From NCBI GenBank assembly GCA_034440575.1, contig JAOTOL010001545.1, positions 496,001 through 560,000 on the forward strand: DNA of 64,000 nucleotides, given 5' to 3'. Shown piece after piece: positions 47,416 through 57,927 of the stretch; positions within the stretch are counted from its first letter, which is position 1, and each line of letters starts with the position of its first letter. Source of the DNA: Imbricaverruca yamaguchii. Lineage: Eukaryota > Arthropoda > Thecostraca > Neoverrucidae. The position numbers were made by a program, and so were the translations under genes. The notes under the pieces were generated by a model. It saw only the letters and a list, made by a program, of their open reading frames with translations, was not told the DNA's origin and searched no databases.

Positions 47416-47456
47416 GCTGCGGCAGCGTCTGCCCGAGCTGTCGGCCACGCTGCCCG
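47396..47456. repeat. Inverted terminal unit of the 21-bp array
   Basis: cgggcagcgtggccgacag (47396-47414) is the exact reverse complement of ctgtcggccacgctgcccg (47438-47456), with a 23-bp loop. The array therefore ends with a unit in opposite orientation. Confidence 0.9.
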
Positions 47457-48805
47457 GTGTGCGCCACCAGACAGATCCGTCAGACCGCCCGTCACCGTCG
47501 AACCGACGCTGGCTGAGTAAGTGTCGAGTCGGCCGGGCCACCCGGGCGGCTGATTTGTCGGGCTGTTGGGCTTAGGGTCGGGCTTATGCTTGCAACGATC
47601 GGAAATTGTCGAATATCCTTTCATGTGGCGGATTTTGAGTTTCTGTATGACGTGGGAAAAATAATGAAAGCAGGCCCGTCGCCGGCTGCGCTCCGTGAGC
47701 GGTGTTCGGCCTCCGTCTCTGCAAGTGGCGTCAGCTCTTTCTCACTTCGGGCCTGATCCCATGGCTTCTCTGACATCAGCGTCCGTTTACCAACGGGCCC
47801 TCCTGTTCATTTTGTTCTGCACTAGGGTACCCTGAAGCTGGTACTCTAGGATAACACGGCTGGAGCTTAAGCATAGCCTCTAGAAATGCTTCCATCTCAC
47901 GACGAATATGCCTGGTCACGTTTCGGTCCCCAACTGCATGTGCCGCTTCTGGTCATGTTGCGCCACACAACCGCACTGTGCTGTCATTGTGTGCACTTGT
48001 GGCAATCAGCCCTCCTCCCATCCGGCCGAGGCGTTCGCGAGACGCGCCTGTGTCCATTGGCCACATTCCACGAGCGGTTTGCACGGAGCGGCGCTCTGGA
48101 AACCACCGCGCGGCGACGGCGAGCGGCCGGCGGCTGCCGCTGCGATGGCCGCCAGCCACGGCACATGGTGCACCGTGCACGTGCACGCGCGCCGCCGACG
48201 GCGTGTCGGCGTGCACGCCGAGTGCGGCAGGCCAGCAGGCCGGTCGGCCGCTCCGTCGCGCGCCAGGCGGCCGCCGGCCAGACGGCGCGCGCTCGCCTTC
48301 CGCGCGCCGATTAGCGGCGCGGCCGGCGAGCCGGAGAGGCCGAGCGGCCCGGCCCGGCCCAGCGTCCGTCGGCCGGAAGCGGCCGCGTGACATCACCGGA
48401 GGACCGGCGCGGGCTCGGGCCGACCGCCGCGCGCGCTGCGCTCCGGGCGGGCCGCGAGCGACGCCGGCCGGGACGTGTCGACTCGGACGGATCGCTACCG
48501 CCGCCGACCGCCGCAGGGCCGCGGGCCCGGTCCGGGAGATGGCTGCCCCCGCACGTGTTGTGGCCCGGCGAGCCGGCACCGCCGGAACCCGCCACTTCTG
48601 AACCGGAACGCCGCTGGAAGGCTGCCGGCGCGAGCCGCCAGCGTTGCCGCCGCGCGTGACAGTGCGCGGCCGCTGCCGGCACCGTGAGCGGCTCTTGGCA
48701 GACTGACGCATCGGAACCGTTCAGGCCGTGACGCGGCGGCCCGACCAGCTCCTGACGCCGAACTTCCGACAGGCTGAGCCACTCACTTTCCACATCACCT
48801 ATCGA
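47457..48805. other. CpG-dense segment, no exon identified
   Basis: From about 48000 to 48780 the sequence is extremely GC- and CpG-rich (for example ggccggcgagccggagagg). Arginine/proline/alanine-rich frames are open on both strands through composition. It is a candidate promoter or first-exon island; direction is unknown. Confidence 0.45.
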
Positions 48806-48870
48806 GTTAGTCAGTTATTAGGGCTTCAGGGCGCAGCGACTACATTAGTCATGTAGCGCCCGTACCACCT
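48806..48870 (+). mobile_element. Hairpin-core dispersed repeat, family F, copy 3
   Basis: The best-preserved copy: gttagtcagttattagggct, tcagggcgcagcgac, tacattagtcatgtagcgccc. GGGCGC pairs with GCGCCC and GACTA with TAGTC. Confidence 0.65.
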
Positions 48871-48912
48871 ATCGACGTTGAACTGAAGCCGGAGGAGCCG
48901 AAGTTGCTCAAA

Positions 48913-49256
48913 GCCCCGGTAGCTCAGTTGGTTAGAGCGCTGGCCTGCACTGGTCTCCCCTGTACTGGCAACACAGGGTCCGAGTCGCTTCGCACGCTCG
49001 CGTTTAGCCCCCGGCCAGGAGTGTCAGTTGGCAGCTGGCCCGATAAGGCCGGGGACGAGCTACCGAGCGGCCGTGTCGGTGCATTGACGGCACGTTAAAC
49101 TTTCGGTCTAAGTTCTGCCGTTGAACTGGAGTTCATGGATCGGGTGGTGGGGCCAGGGTTCACGCAACAAGCTCTGGTTAGCAATAGAACCCTGGTTCAT
49201 AAAGCCACTCCAGCAACAACTCGGATTAAATTTCAAAAAGAAAGAAAAAAAGTGAG
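48913..49256 (+). mobile_element. tRNA-derived SINE, family B
   Basis: The head GCCCCGGTAGCTCAGTTGGT with A box TAGCTCAGTTGG and B-box-like GGGTCCGAGTC is followed by a roughly 270-bp body containing gacggcacgttaaac, and ends in an A-rich tail (aaaaagaaagaaaaaaa). The sequence cannot fold as a full tRNA (no matching acceptor or anticodon stems), so it is a SINE rather than a tRNA gene. No clear target-site duplication. Confidence 0.8.
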
Positions 49257-50340
49257 CTTCGATCCATCGATTCGATCTATCGGTTTTCGTCTGCCGGCCG
49301 CTGTGGCCTTCCCCTGCAGTTGGGTAGCATGCAGGTATGCAACCCCCTCAGCACACCGTATCCTGGTGGCGGCACGGATCGCTCGACTCACGGGTACCTG
49401 CACGGGTGGCACGCTGCGGCCAGACATTCTAGTTGAAGAGAGCGGCGAGTCAAACGGCGACGCGATTACAGTCTCTAGGACTGGCTAATGCGTGCTTTGT
49501 GGTTCGCCACATCGACGAATGTGGCTGTTATTCGACGTTGAATATACCTGGTGCATTTTATCACACACAATGGCTGCCCATTATGCTTCTTGGAACTGGT
49601 ATTGCTGCCAGTTCCAAGAAGCGTGACTTATAGGTGACTTGTGACTGATATGACATGACTTATATGACTGATAAGTCATATACAGGTCGCGCGGTACGCA
49701 TGCCACGGCTTGTTAAGTGGCGATTCGGCGAGTGATTTATGACGGATTCTCGTCTGTGCGGTCAGCTTCATGGATCAAACAAATCACCGCTGAATTCATT
49801 CTGCATAAAATTTTAATTGATTTCAATGCAACCGAGATTGCGTGATTTTTACGCGCTTGGCGTACTTTATGTGCTCACGACAATACCAGTAGAATTTCTC
49901 CAGGTCTGAACTTCCTGAAACCTAGCGGTTCTGTAATTACACATCGCAATTTATAGATGCACGTTATTCATCTTGCCATAGCGTGCTGCAAAGCATGTGT
50001 TAATCATTGATGGAAGCATGCCGTGCAGGCTCACGATCATGACAATGTCGGGAAAACCTACTGTTTAGCAGAAATCCATCACGAGGTAGTTAGCATCTCA
50101 ACACAGCGAAGCATCTAATATTTCGACAAAGTTAGGCTGGAGGGGAAATTGGGAAAAGATGCAATTTGCCCGTAGAAGCCCCACTGGTTCAGAAAATGGG
50201 GGAAGCACTTGAGTGTCCTTTAATAATATCTATTGGTTGGGGCGTCTTTTCTTCTCGGAGTGGTGCCTTTCGTCAACAACAACAAAAATCAATGAGGGGC
50301 ACTCGAACGGCCCTGAATAGGAACATCTTCTACTCGCAAT
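49257..50340. other. Unique sequence with a strong small hairpin
   Basis: No gene recognised. The palindromic ttatatgactgataagtcatata lies near 49660 and the hairpin at 49585-49622. Confidence 0.5.
49585..49622. repeat. Perfect hairpin, 15-bp stem, 8-nt loop
   Basis: gcttcttggaactgg pairs with ccagttccaagaagc around tattgctg. Confidence 0.9.
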
Positions 50341-50470
50341 CGCGTCCTCGGCTCGACACCAGCGCCGCTCAGGACATTTCCCAATTCCGCGGCCCGCCGG
50401 CGAAGCAGTGTGGGCGGCGCCACTAGCCGTGAATGTGCATAAAGTGAGTCGTGAACCATCCGATAAACAA
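50341..50470. mobile_element. Dispersed repeat family D, copy 2
   Basis: Matches 1421-1545 over about 115 bp, including ggacatttccc, cgcggcccgccggcgaa and cagtgtgggcggcgcca. Confidence 0.65.
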
Positions 50471-50702
50471 CAACGTCCTCAGCTGCAACATTCACGGAAG
50501 TAGGTGTACGTGCACTCGAAAATAATGGAGGGACAATGCATCCCCATGGGAGAATCTCCGCATCATAAGGGTGAGTGGTCGCCCCTCGCCCCCTTAAATC
50601 CGTCCCTTGCCTTGATGACAATCATAACAATAGTGCAAAATATACAATGGAATGAGGGGACAGACAGAATGCCAAGGCAGTCAAGCGGTAGCATCCGCAG
50701 TA

Positions 50703-50830
50703 AATGTCGCTCGGGAGGTGTAGTCCAGCACGTTGAGCCTGGAGGGTTGGTCCCGTGTCAGAATCCCAGAACCTCCGCACTGTTCAGACACCTGCTTGTT
50801 CCGCGCAGTTGCCATGGTTAGACACGGCTG
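50703..50830 (+). mobile_element. tRNA-derived SINE fragment, family E
   Basis: A tRNA-like head, tcgctcgggaggtgtagtcc then agcacgttgagcctggagg, is followed by a B-box-like gtcccgtgtcagaatccc. The body is short and runs into a CCCCACGC-type repeat. Similarity to a tRNA is by eye only. Confidence 0.55.
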
Positions 50831-50837
50831 CTTCGCC

Positions 50838-50945
50838 CCTTCATCACACCCACCCCACGCCCCATCACCACCCCACGCCTCGTCACCACCCCCACGCCCA
50901 TTCACCACCCCACGCCCATTCACCACCCCCACGCCTCGTCACCAC
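50838..50945. repeat. ~18-bp CCCCACGCC repeat
   Basis: Units of the form caccaccccacgcccatt or caccacccccacgcctcgt, about six copies. Confidence 0.8.
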
Positions 50946-51099
50946 TTCTCGTCCAGACACTCCATCCCATCTCTATTCCACCACCGCTCCTCTATCCCGG
51001 TTGCGCTCCTCTATCCTGGGGGCGCCTCTCTATCCTGGCGGCGCTTTTCGCCCGGGCACCTATTCGCCTCCCGACATCGCGCCGCTAACCTGGGCACCC

Positions 51100-51580
51100 A
51101 CTCGCCTCCCGACATCGCGCCGCCAACCCGGGCGCCGCGCGCTTCTCCGTGCTCCGCGCGTCGGCGGCGGCGGCGGCGGCCGGGCTGACGTCGCCGGTCC
51201 CTGGACCGACCGACGCGCCGCCAGCCACCGTCCGTCAGCCACCGTCCGCCAGCCACCGTCCGCCAGCCACCGTCCGCCAGCCACTCCGAGGCACCGACGC
51301 GTCCGCCAGCCACCGTCCGCCAGCCACCGTCCGTCAGCCACCGTCCGTCAGCCACCGTCCGCCAGGCACCGGACGGACCGGCGGCGGCATACCGGCGCGC
51401 CGGCGTCCCGCCGCTAATTGCCAATAGCGCGCGCGGCGCGCGGCGAGCTCGCCGCCGCCGCCGCTCGCGCTGACAGAGGGCGGGGCCCGCCGGCTGTGGC
51501 GAGGCGCGGGCGCCAGCGTCAGCGTCAGTGGCGGGTCCGACCAGGGCGGAGGCCGGGCTGTGCGGCCGGGCTACGCGGCT
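51100..51580. other. CpG-dense segment including a 14-bp array
   Basis: Very GC-rich with (GGC)6-like tgg/cgg runs at 51162-51182. No coding pattern recognised. Possible promoter island. Confidence 0.4.
51215..51375. repeat. 14-bp minisatellite, about ten copies
   Basis: The unit ccaccgtccgccag has tcag variants and is interrupted by ccactccgaggcaccgacgc in the middle. Confidence 0.92.
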
Positions 51581-51591
51581 TGCATAAGCGG

Positions 51592-51745
51592 CGTGTATGT
51601 GTGCGTGTGCGTGTGCGTGTGCGTGCGGGTGTGTTTGCGTGCGTGTGCGTGTGCGTGTGTGTGTGCGTGTGCATGTGTATGTGTAAGTGTGCGTGTGTGG
51701 ACGTGTCTGTGTGTGCGTGTGTGCGTGTGTGTGTGTGTGTGTTCA
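51592..51745. repeat. (GTGTGC)n/(GT)n microsatellite
   Basis: Alternating gtgtgcgtgtgc with pure GT at the right end. Confidence 0.95.
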
Positions 51746-51894
51746 TAGAGAGCGGCATAGCGGCGGGTCGCTATGGACGGCGCGGCCGTTTGCACAAGGG
51801 AGGGCGACAGAGCAAACCGTGGCTCTCGGAACGGTGCCGACTCAGAAACACAGTCGTGACACACTTGCGCGAGACGCCGCCTCCGAGAGCGACA

Positions 51895-51995
51895 CGTCGC
51901 CGCCGGACTGATCGCCGCCGGACGCCCCAGATCGCCGCCGGACTGATCGCCGCCGGACTGATCGCCGCCGGACTGATCGCCGCCGGACGTCCAGC
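51895..51995. repeat. 15-bp repeat, about six copies
   Basis: The unit gatcgccgccggact has an insertion of cgccccagatcgccg in one copy. Confidence 0.92.
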
Positions 51996-52039
51996 ACCCA
52001 CACTCGCCGAGTCCACAAGCCATTCAAACCGTAGCAAAT

Positions 52040-52485
52040 TTCAGCCGTGTGGACCAGAGGTGTCTCGCCGGTGTCACAATTCCAGCCGTGTGGACCAGAG
52101 GTGTCTCGCCGGTGTCAGAATTCCAGCCGTGTGGACCAGAGGTGTCTCGCCGGTGTCACAATTCCAGCCGTGTGGACCAGATGTTGCCGGTGTCACAATT
52201 CCAGCCGTGTGGACCAGAGGTGTCTCGCCGGTGTCACAATTCCAGCCGTGTGGACCAGAGGTGTCTCGCCGGTGTCACAATTCCAGCCGTGTGGACGCGA
52301 GGTGTCTCGCCGGTGTCACAATTCCAGCCGTGTGGACCCGAGGTGTCTCGCCGGTGTCACAATTCCAGCCGTGTGGACGCGAGGTGTCTCGCCGGTGTCA
52401 CAATTCCAGCCGTGTGGACGCGAGGTGTCTCGCCGGTGTCACAATTCCAGCCGTGTGGACGCGAGGTGTCTCACCGGTGTCACCC
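52040..52485. repeat. 41-bp minisatellite, 11 copies
   Basis: The unit is ttccagccgtgtggaccaga, ggtgtctcgccggtgtcaca and a. The fourth copy lacks part of the centre, and copies 7-11 have gacgcg or gacccg. Confidence 0.95.
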
Positions 52486-52782
52486 ACCGGGCCCCCGGCA
52501 CAGCCACGATCATGATCGTAGCGTGCGTGGTGCGGAACTTCCCGGAGGAGAAACACGTCCACCGTCGGTCGGTTGGTGCCGGTGTGACGCCGCCGGGCGG
52601 TATCCACTGCAGACGCCAGTCAGGAATCACCCGCTCAGGAGCAGTCGGCGACTTCCTTATTCTGGGCCTCAACAGTCGTCAACTGCCTCGTCTTGGGTCT
52701 CAACGATCATCGACCTCCTCATTTCGGTTTCAGCAGTGTTTCACTGTCTCATCCCGAAAGCATCCACAAATCGGTGCGTTGA

Positions 52783-52982
52783 CTATGTGGGGTCCGATTT
52801 GTGCACTTTATGGGGTCCGATGTGTGCACTGTGTGGGGTCCGATGTGTGTATTGTGTGGGGTCCGATGTATGTACTGTGTGGGGTCCGGTGTTTGTACTG
52901 TATGGGGTTCGATGTGTGTACTGTGTGGGGTCCGGTGTGTGTGTTGTGTGGGGTCCAATATGTGCACTGTGTGGGGTTCATA
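52783..52982. repeat. 23-bp minisatellite, nine copies
   Basis: The unit is tggggtccgatgtgtgtact plus gtg. The stretch 52486-52782 before it contains nothing recognised. Confidence 0.92.
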
Positions 52983-53165
52983 CGTGCGAACGGTACCGGC
53001 TGTACGGCGCGATACACGGGTTGTTCCGTTTTGGCGACACCACCTACCAGCGGCCCACAGGTATCCGGTCCACAGGTGTCGGATGTGAAGGGTGTGCTCA
53101 AGAACGTCGGAGTAGTGCGCGACTGATGGCCTCGGTCGTTAAGCACGTCGGTCATTTGCACATAC

Positions 53166-53258
53166 CAAGCGGCGCACGCCCACCGCCTTGGCGAAGCACA
53201 CAGCGTCCATCGTCAGCGTGAAGTAGAGCCGACCAGTGGTGGCCCGCTGGTTCTCCCG
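53166..53258 (-). CDS. Candidate 93-bp internal microexon
   Basis: On the minus strand, branch point CTGAC (A at 53275) and a pyrimidine tract tcgctcttttcccag precede the exon, and TTG|GTATGTG follows it. The exon is exactly 31 codons in the frame that reads RENQRATTGRLYFTLTMDAV then CFAKAVGVRRL, so both boundaries are phase 0. One other frame is open (GEPAGHHWSALL...) but looks less protein-like; the third has a stop. It shares strand and splice-signal style with the RA gene's exons, but it cannot join 15178-15442 directly because the phases differ (0 against 2). It may be an upstream exon of that gene or of another one. No family recognised. Confidence 0.5.
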
Positions 53259-53364
53259 CTGGGAAAAGAGCGAGTCAGCTGTTACTCGGACTTACTCGCT
53301 TAGCCAGACCGGGGCGGGGCAGTGCCAGTGCGCCTGTCCGGTGAATCGAGTGGCCAACGGCGAC

Positions 53365-53855
53365 CGGGTCCGCTGCCCGGTGGGTCAGGTCGGGCCGCGT
53401 CCGCTGCCCGGTGGGTCAGGTCGGACCTTGTCCGCTGCCCGGTGGGTCAGATCGGACCTTGTCCGCTGCCCGGTGGGTCAGGCCGGACCGTGTCCGCTGC
53501 CCGGTGGGTCAGGCTGGACCGCGTCCGCTGCCCGGTGGGTCAGGCCGGGCCGCGTCCGCTGCCCGGTGGGTCAGGCTGGACCGCGTCCGCTGCCCGGTGG
53601 GTCAGGCCGGACCGCGTCCGCTGCCCGGTGGGTCAGGTCGGACCGTGTCCGCTGCCCGGTGGGTCAGGTCGGACCTTGTCCGCTGCCCGGTGGGTCAGGT
53701 CGGACCTTGTCCGCTGCCCGGTGGGTCAGGTCGGACCTCGTCCGCTGCCCGGTGGGTCAGGCTGGACCTTGTCCGCTGCCCGGTGGGTCAGGCTGGACCG
53801 TGTCCGCTGCCCGGTGGGTCAGGTCGGACCGTGTCCGCTGCCCGATGAGTCAGGT
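53365..53855. repeat. 31-bp minisatellite, about 16 copies
   Basis: The unit is gtccgctgcccggtgggtca plus ggtcggacctt, alternating ggtcgg, ggccgg and ggctgg. The array starts about 90 bp from the acceptor of the microexon. Confidence 0.95.
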
Positions 53856-54009
53856 CGGACGGCGGCCGCATGGCACGGCCGACCGTCAGCTGGAACAGTG
53901 CGGCTCTGTTCGGTGCAGTGTGCGCACGCTCGAAGTCGGATATGACGTCACATGGCATTCGTCATTCGATTCGACTGGCGGTCGGTGGGTCCAGAGACGG
54001 TGCTGGGTT

Positions 54010-55255
54010 CCGGTGTACAGAGGCGGCGTCAGGTGCGGCTACAGAGGCGGCGTCAGGTGCGGCTACAGAGGCGGCGTCAGGTGCGGCTACAGAGGCGGCG
54101 TCAGGTGCAGCTACAGAGGCGGCGTCAGGTGCGGCTACAGAGGCGGCGTCAGGTGCGGCTACAGAGGCTGCGTCAGGTGCGGCTACAGAGGCGGCGTCAG
54201 GTGCGGCTACAGCGGCGGCGTCAGGTGCGGCTACAGAGGCGGCGTCAGGTGAGGCTACAGAGGCGGCGTCAGGTGCGGCTACAGCGGCGGCGTCAGGTGC
54301 GGCTACAGCAGCGGCGTCAGGTGCGGCTACAGCGGCGGCGTCAGGTGCGGCTACAGCGGCGGCGTCAGGTGCGGCTACAGAGGCGGCGTCAGGTGCGTCC
54401 GCAGAGGCGGCTACAGCGGCGGCGTCAGGTGCGGCACAGAGGCGACGTCAGGTGCGGCTACAGAGGCGGCGTCAGGTGCGGCTACAGCGGCGGCGTCAGG
54501 TGCGGCTACAGAGGCGGCGTCAGGTGCGGCTACAGAGGCGGCGTCAGGTGCGGCTACAGAGGCGGCGTCAGGTGCGGCTACAGAGGCGGCGTCAGGTGCA
54601 GCCACAGAGGCGGCGTCAGGTGCGGCTACAGAGGCGGCGTCAGGTGCGGCTACAGAGGCTGCGTCAGGTGCGGCTACAGAGGCGGCGTCAGGTGCGGCTA
54701 CAGCGGCGGCGTCAGGTGCGGCTACAGAGGCGGCGTCAGGTGCGGCTACAGAGGCGGCGTCAGGTGCGGCTACAGCGGCGGCGTCAGGTGCGGCGTCAGG
54801 TGCGGCTACAGAGGCGGCGTCAGGTGCGGCTACAGCGGCGGCGTCAGGTGCGGCTACAGCGGCGGCGTCAGGTGCGGCTACAGAGGCGGCGTCTGGGTCT
54901 GCAGAGGGCTACAGAGGCGGCGTCAGGTGCGGCTACAGAGGCGGCGTCAGGTGCGGCTACAGAGGCGGCGTCAGGTGCGGCCACAGAGGCGGCGTCAGGT
55001 GCGGCTACAGAGGCGGCGTCAGGTGCGGCTACAGAGGCGGCGTCAGGTGCGGCTACAGAGGCGGCGTCAGGTGCGGCTACAGAGGCGGCGTCAGGTGCGG
55101 CCACAGAGACGGCGTCAGGTGCGGCCTACAGAGGTGGCGTCAGGTGCGGCTACAGAGGCGGCGTCAGGTGCGGCTACAGAGACGGCATCAGGTGCGGCCA
55201 CAGAGGCGGCGTCAGGTGCAGCTACAGAGGCGGCGTCAGGTGCGGCTGCAGAGGC
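54010..55255. repeat. 24-bp minisatellite, about 52 copies
   Basis: The unit is ggcggcgtcaggtgcggcta plus caga or cagc. It is a multiple of 3 and plus-strand frames read TEAASGAA, RRQVRLQR or GGVRCGYR, but several copies carry indels (near 54430, 54785, 54895 and 55120) that break each frame, so there is no selection for coding. Confidence 0.97.
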
Positions 55256-56019
55256 GGGGCCGGGCTGCGCCGCGCGGTGTGGCTGCCCTCGTTGGCCTCC
55301 GCGCTGTGACGCAACACAATGACGGTGTGATGACGTCATCGGACCGCCAGCCGGCCGATGTGGTGTATGACTGGTGGGACTACCGGTGGCGAGAACATCC
55401 GGTGATGTGCCAGTCCGGCGGGTATGAGGCAGGCTGTGGTTAATCCCCAGCCCGTCGAGCCAGCTGTGCGCCTCGGCCACTGCTGGGGAGGTCGTGCTTC
55501 TTGGGTACTCAGGTGTCCCTGAAGTCTGGCGAGCTAGGGAGCTGGTGGATGATGCCAGTCATTCGGAGCACCTCCAGCATCCAGATGGAGAAGCACCGTT
55601 AGTTCATTTTCGGATGCTTCAATAATGCATCAGGATAGAAAAGCTGGGAGTCAAGCAGGCTAGATTTGATCTCCATTCATCCATTCAGCTTTCTCAGGTG
55701 GCTTAGTGAGTTTTAATGAAAGTGAGTTTTAATGAACATCTTCTTTATGTCATTAATCCTTGCATAAATGCAAAACTTTCCTCAGCGCGAAATGATGTGC
55801 TTGCTGCAATGTGATATGGCATCGGATCTTGCTTAAAACGATAACTCGGTCAGTGAAGCATTCCATTAGTTGTCGATTATTTTCCTTCTTTGTACCTTTT
55901 TGCATAATGCATTTCTTTTTCTCATGGCACTTTACAGACTACATATCCAACTAAAGGCTTCATCGAATACTTCTATTCGGTAGTCACCAACACTTACACA
56001 CAAATAACTGGCATATACA

Positions 56020-56097
<78 letters not shown>

Positions 56098-56410
56098 TAT
56101 ATTATATATATATATATATATATATTATTTATATATATTTATATATGTATACTAATATATTGAAACATACATACCAACTGGGCAGTTTTTCTAACAAACA
56201 CTATAATAATCCCAAACTGTTCAGTGGCATTGTTGCAAAGAAAAAAAACAGGAACATAATCTGACAATAACCAGATGTTTCTTGCAGACGATTTGCGGGA
56301 CTGAAATGCCGGTAACCTTCGCCAGAGGCCTCAGGTGAGGAAAACAGTTGGTCTGTGACCAATGCACCTGCCGGCTAATGCAGTGGTGATGTTCTCTGCG
56401 TAAGCCCTTG
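55256..56410. other. Unique sequence containing a TA tract
   Basis: The palindromic CRE-like atgacgtcat lies at 55330. No gene recognised. Confidence 0.5.
56022..56145. repeat. (TA)n microsatellite
   Basis: More than 100 bp of TA with tatatta and tattta interruptions. Confidence 0.97.
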
Positions 56411-56885
56411 CTACAGCCCGCGCCCAGACGTGGGGCGTCACACAGCCCACCGCTGGCAGTCCGGGGTGGGGCCGGCTCGTGTGGTTCAGCCTGCGACGGT
56501 CCGGTTACCTCGCCACTGGGGGGGGGGGCGGGGAGGGGGGGACAGCCCGCGCCCAGACGTGGGGTGTCACACAGCCCACCGCTGGCAGTCCGGGGTGGGG
56601 CCGGCTCGTGTGGTTCAGCCTGCGACGGTCCGGTTACCCCGCCACTGGGGGGGGGGGGAGGACAGCCCGCACCCAGACGTGGGGCGTCACACAGCCCACC
56701 GCTGGCAGTCCGGGGTGGGGCCGGCTCGTGTGGTTCAGCCTGCGACGGTCCGGTTACCCCGCCACTGGGGGGGGGAGGACAGCCCGCACCCAGACGTGGG
56801 GTGTCACACAGCCCACCGCTGGACGTCTGGGGTGGGGCCGGCTCGTGCGGTTCAGCCTGCGACGGTCCGGTTACCCCGCCACTGG
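56411..56885. repeat. ~120-bp repeat, four copies, each ending in a G run
   Basis: The unit contains cagcccgcgcccagacgtgg, tcacacagcccaccgctggc and ttcagcctgcgacggtccgg, then ccactg plus a G run of 11, 12 and 9 in the first three copies; the fourth is interrupted (gggagataggggg). Confidence 0.93.
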
Positions 56886-57927
56886 GAGATAGGGGGACAG
56901 CCTGCCATGAGTTAGCTAGTCGCAGAGGGAGCCAGACCAAGGCATTAGTCGGCTATCAACAGCCGCTGCTGACCAACATGCTACCTCGGTTCCCGCTGAA
57001 CAGCCTTGGAGACGGCAGCCGCCGCTGTGGCAGCTTTGACGCCGTCACCAGCCACGACCACCCGCTTGCTTTTCTATCCATGGACCTCCCTCTCTGCTTT
57101 AGCATGCTGACTGCTTTGCCGTGTCCCTCTCCTTCCCCAGCCTAAGCTTAGGCATCACTGCAGGAGGGAGGAGCTCGAAAGGCTGTGATTTGATCACATC
57201 GGAGACCATCTAGCGCCCCCACTAGACCCATTATTGTACTCCTTCAACCGACGCTGGCGACAATTTGCTGTTATGCAGGCGACACATTTTGTTTTCTTCA
57301 GCGATGGTCAGCTGGGAATTGTGTTGCCCGGCGGCAAAGCGGCGCCACATATTTGGAATCGAAGAGGGAATTAAGTTTAGCCTGTTGTGGAAGGCAGCAC
57401 AGTAACTACGAAATTCCCATAATCCGATAACTTTCCGCTCACATGGAGGCTACATTTTAGCTGCTTGCAACATCTGTTGATGCGAAGCAAATTTCCCCGA
57501 TGATTTGTCGCCAGAGACAAATATCAGCATTTACTAATCTCCGCATTTCATAATTAGACAGAATCGCACGCAAGCTCAGATCGGATCAAGGCACATCCGC
57601 GCGCAGTCATTTCCGATCCAGTCGCCCCTCCCCCATCCACAGACTAACCTCATATCTAGTCGGCTTAACGGAGAGACACGGCAGACCCCCATCCGCCAAC
57701 GCGAATAAGCCCGTGAAGATCAATTCGTAGACACATCTCGGAGCCGGTCCGTTCCACGCACAACAGACCCATCTCGGGTCAGCTGAGCTGTGCCCTCTCC
57801 GCGACGCGGCGTATGTGGGTCACCCGCCGGAACACGGGTCGGCGCCGCTGTCATTGTCCGTCACTCCTCCACTCTTAGCTGAGAGACAGCGCTCCGCCGA
57901 GCGGAGAAAATCGGCGGCAGCCACAGG
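56886..57927. other. Unique sequence with a possible plus-strand microexon
   Basis: cactcctccactcttag (ending 57878) resembles an acceptor and CCACAG|GTGAGC (donor at 57927) a strong donor, bounding 48 bp. No protein similarity. The 40-bp array begins at this donor. Nothing else recognised. Confidence 0.35.

Noticed and set aside
46816..47520. CGSVTDS-repeat protein (234 codons)
   Set aside because: Phase is conserved, but all other frames are open too, it starts inside a LINE remnant and it ends in an inverted unit. No evidence of translation.
48913..48990. Functional tRNA gene
   Set aside because: A and B boxes are present, but acceptor and anticodon stems do not pair, and a SINE body with an A-rich tail follows.
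53870..55322. 456- and 479-codon frames (TEAASGAA or RRQVRLQR repeats)
   Set aside because: 24-bp array. Indels switch between the frames, so no single frame is maintained.
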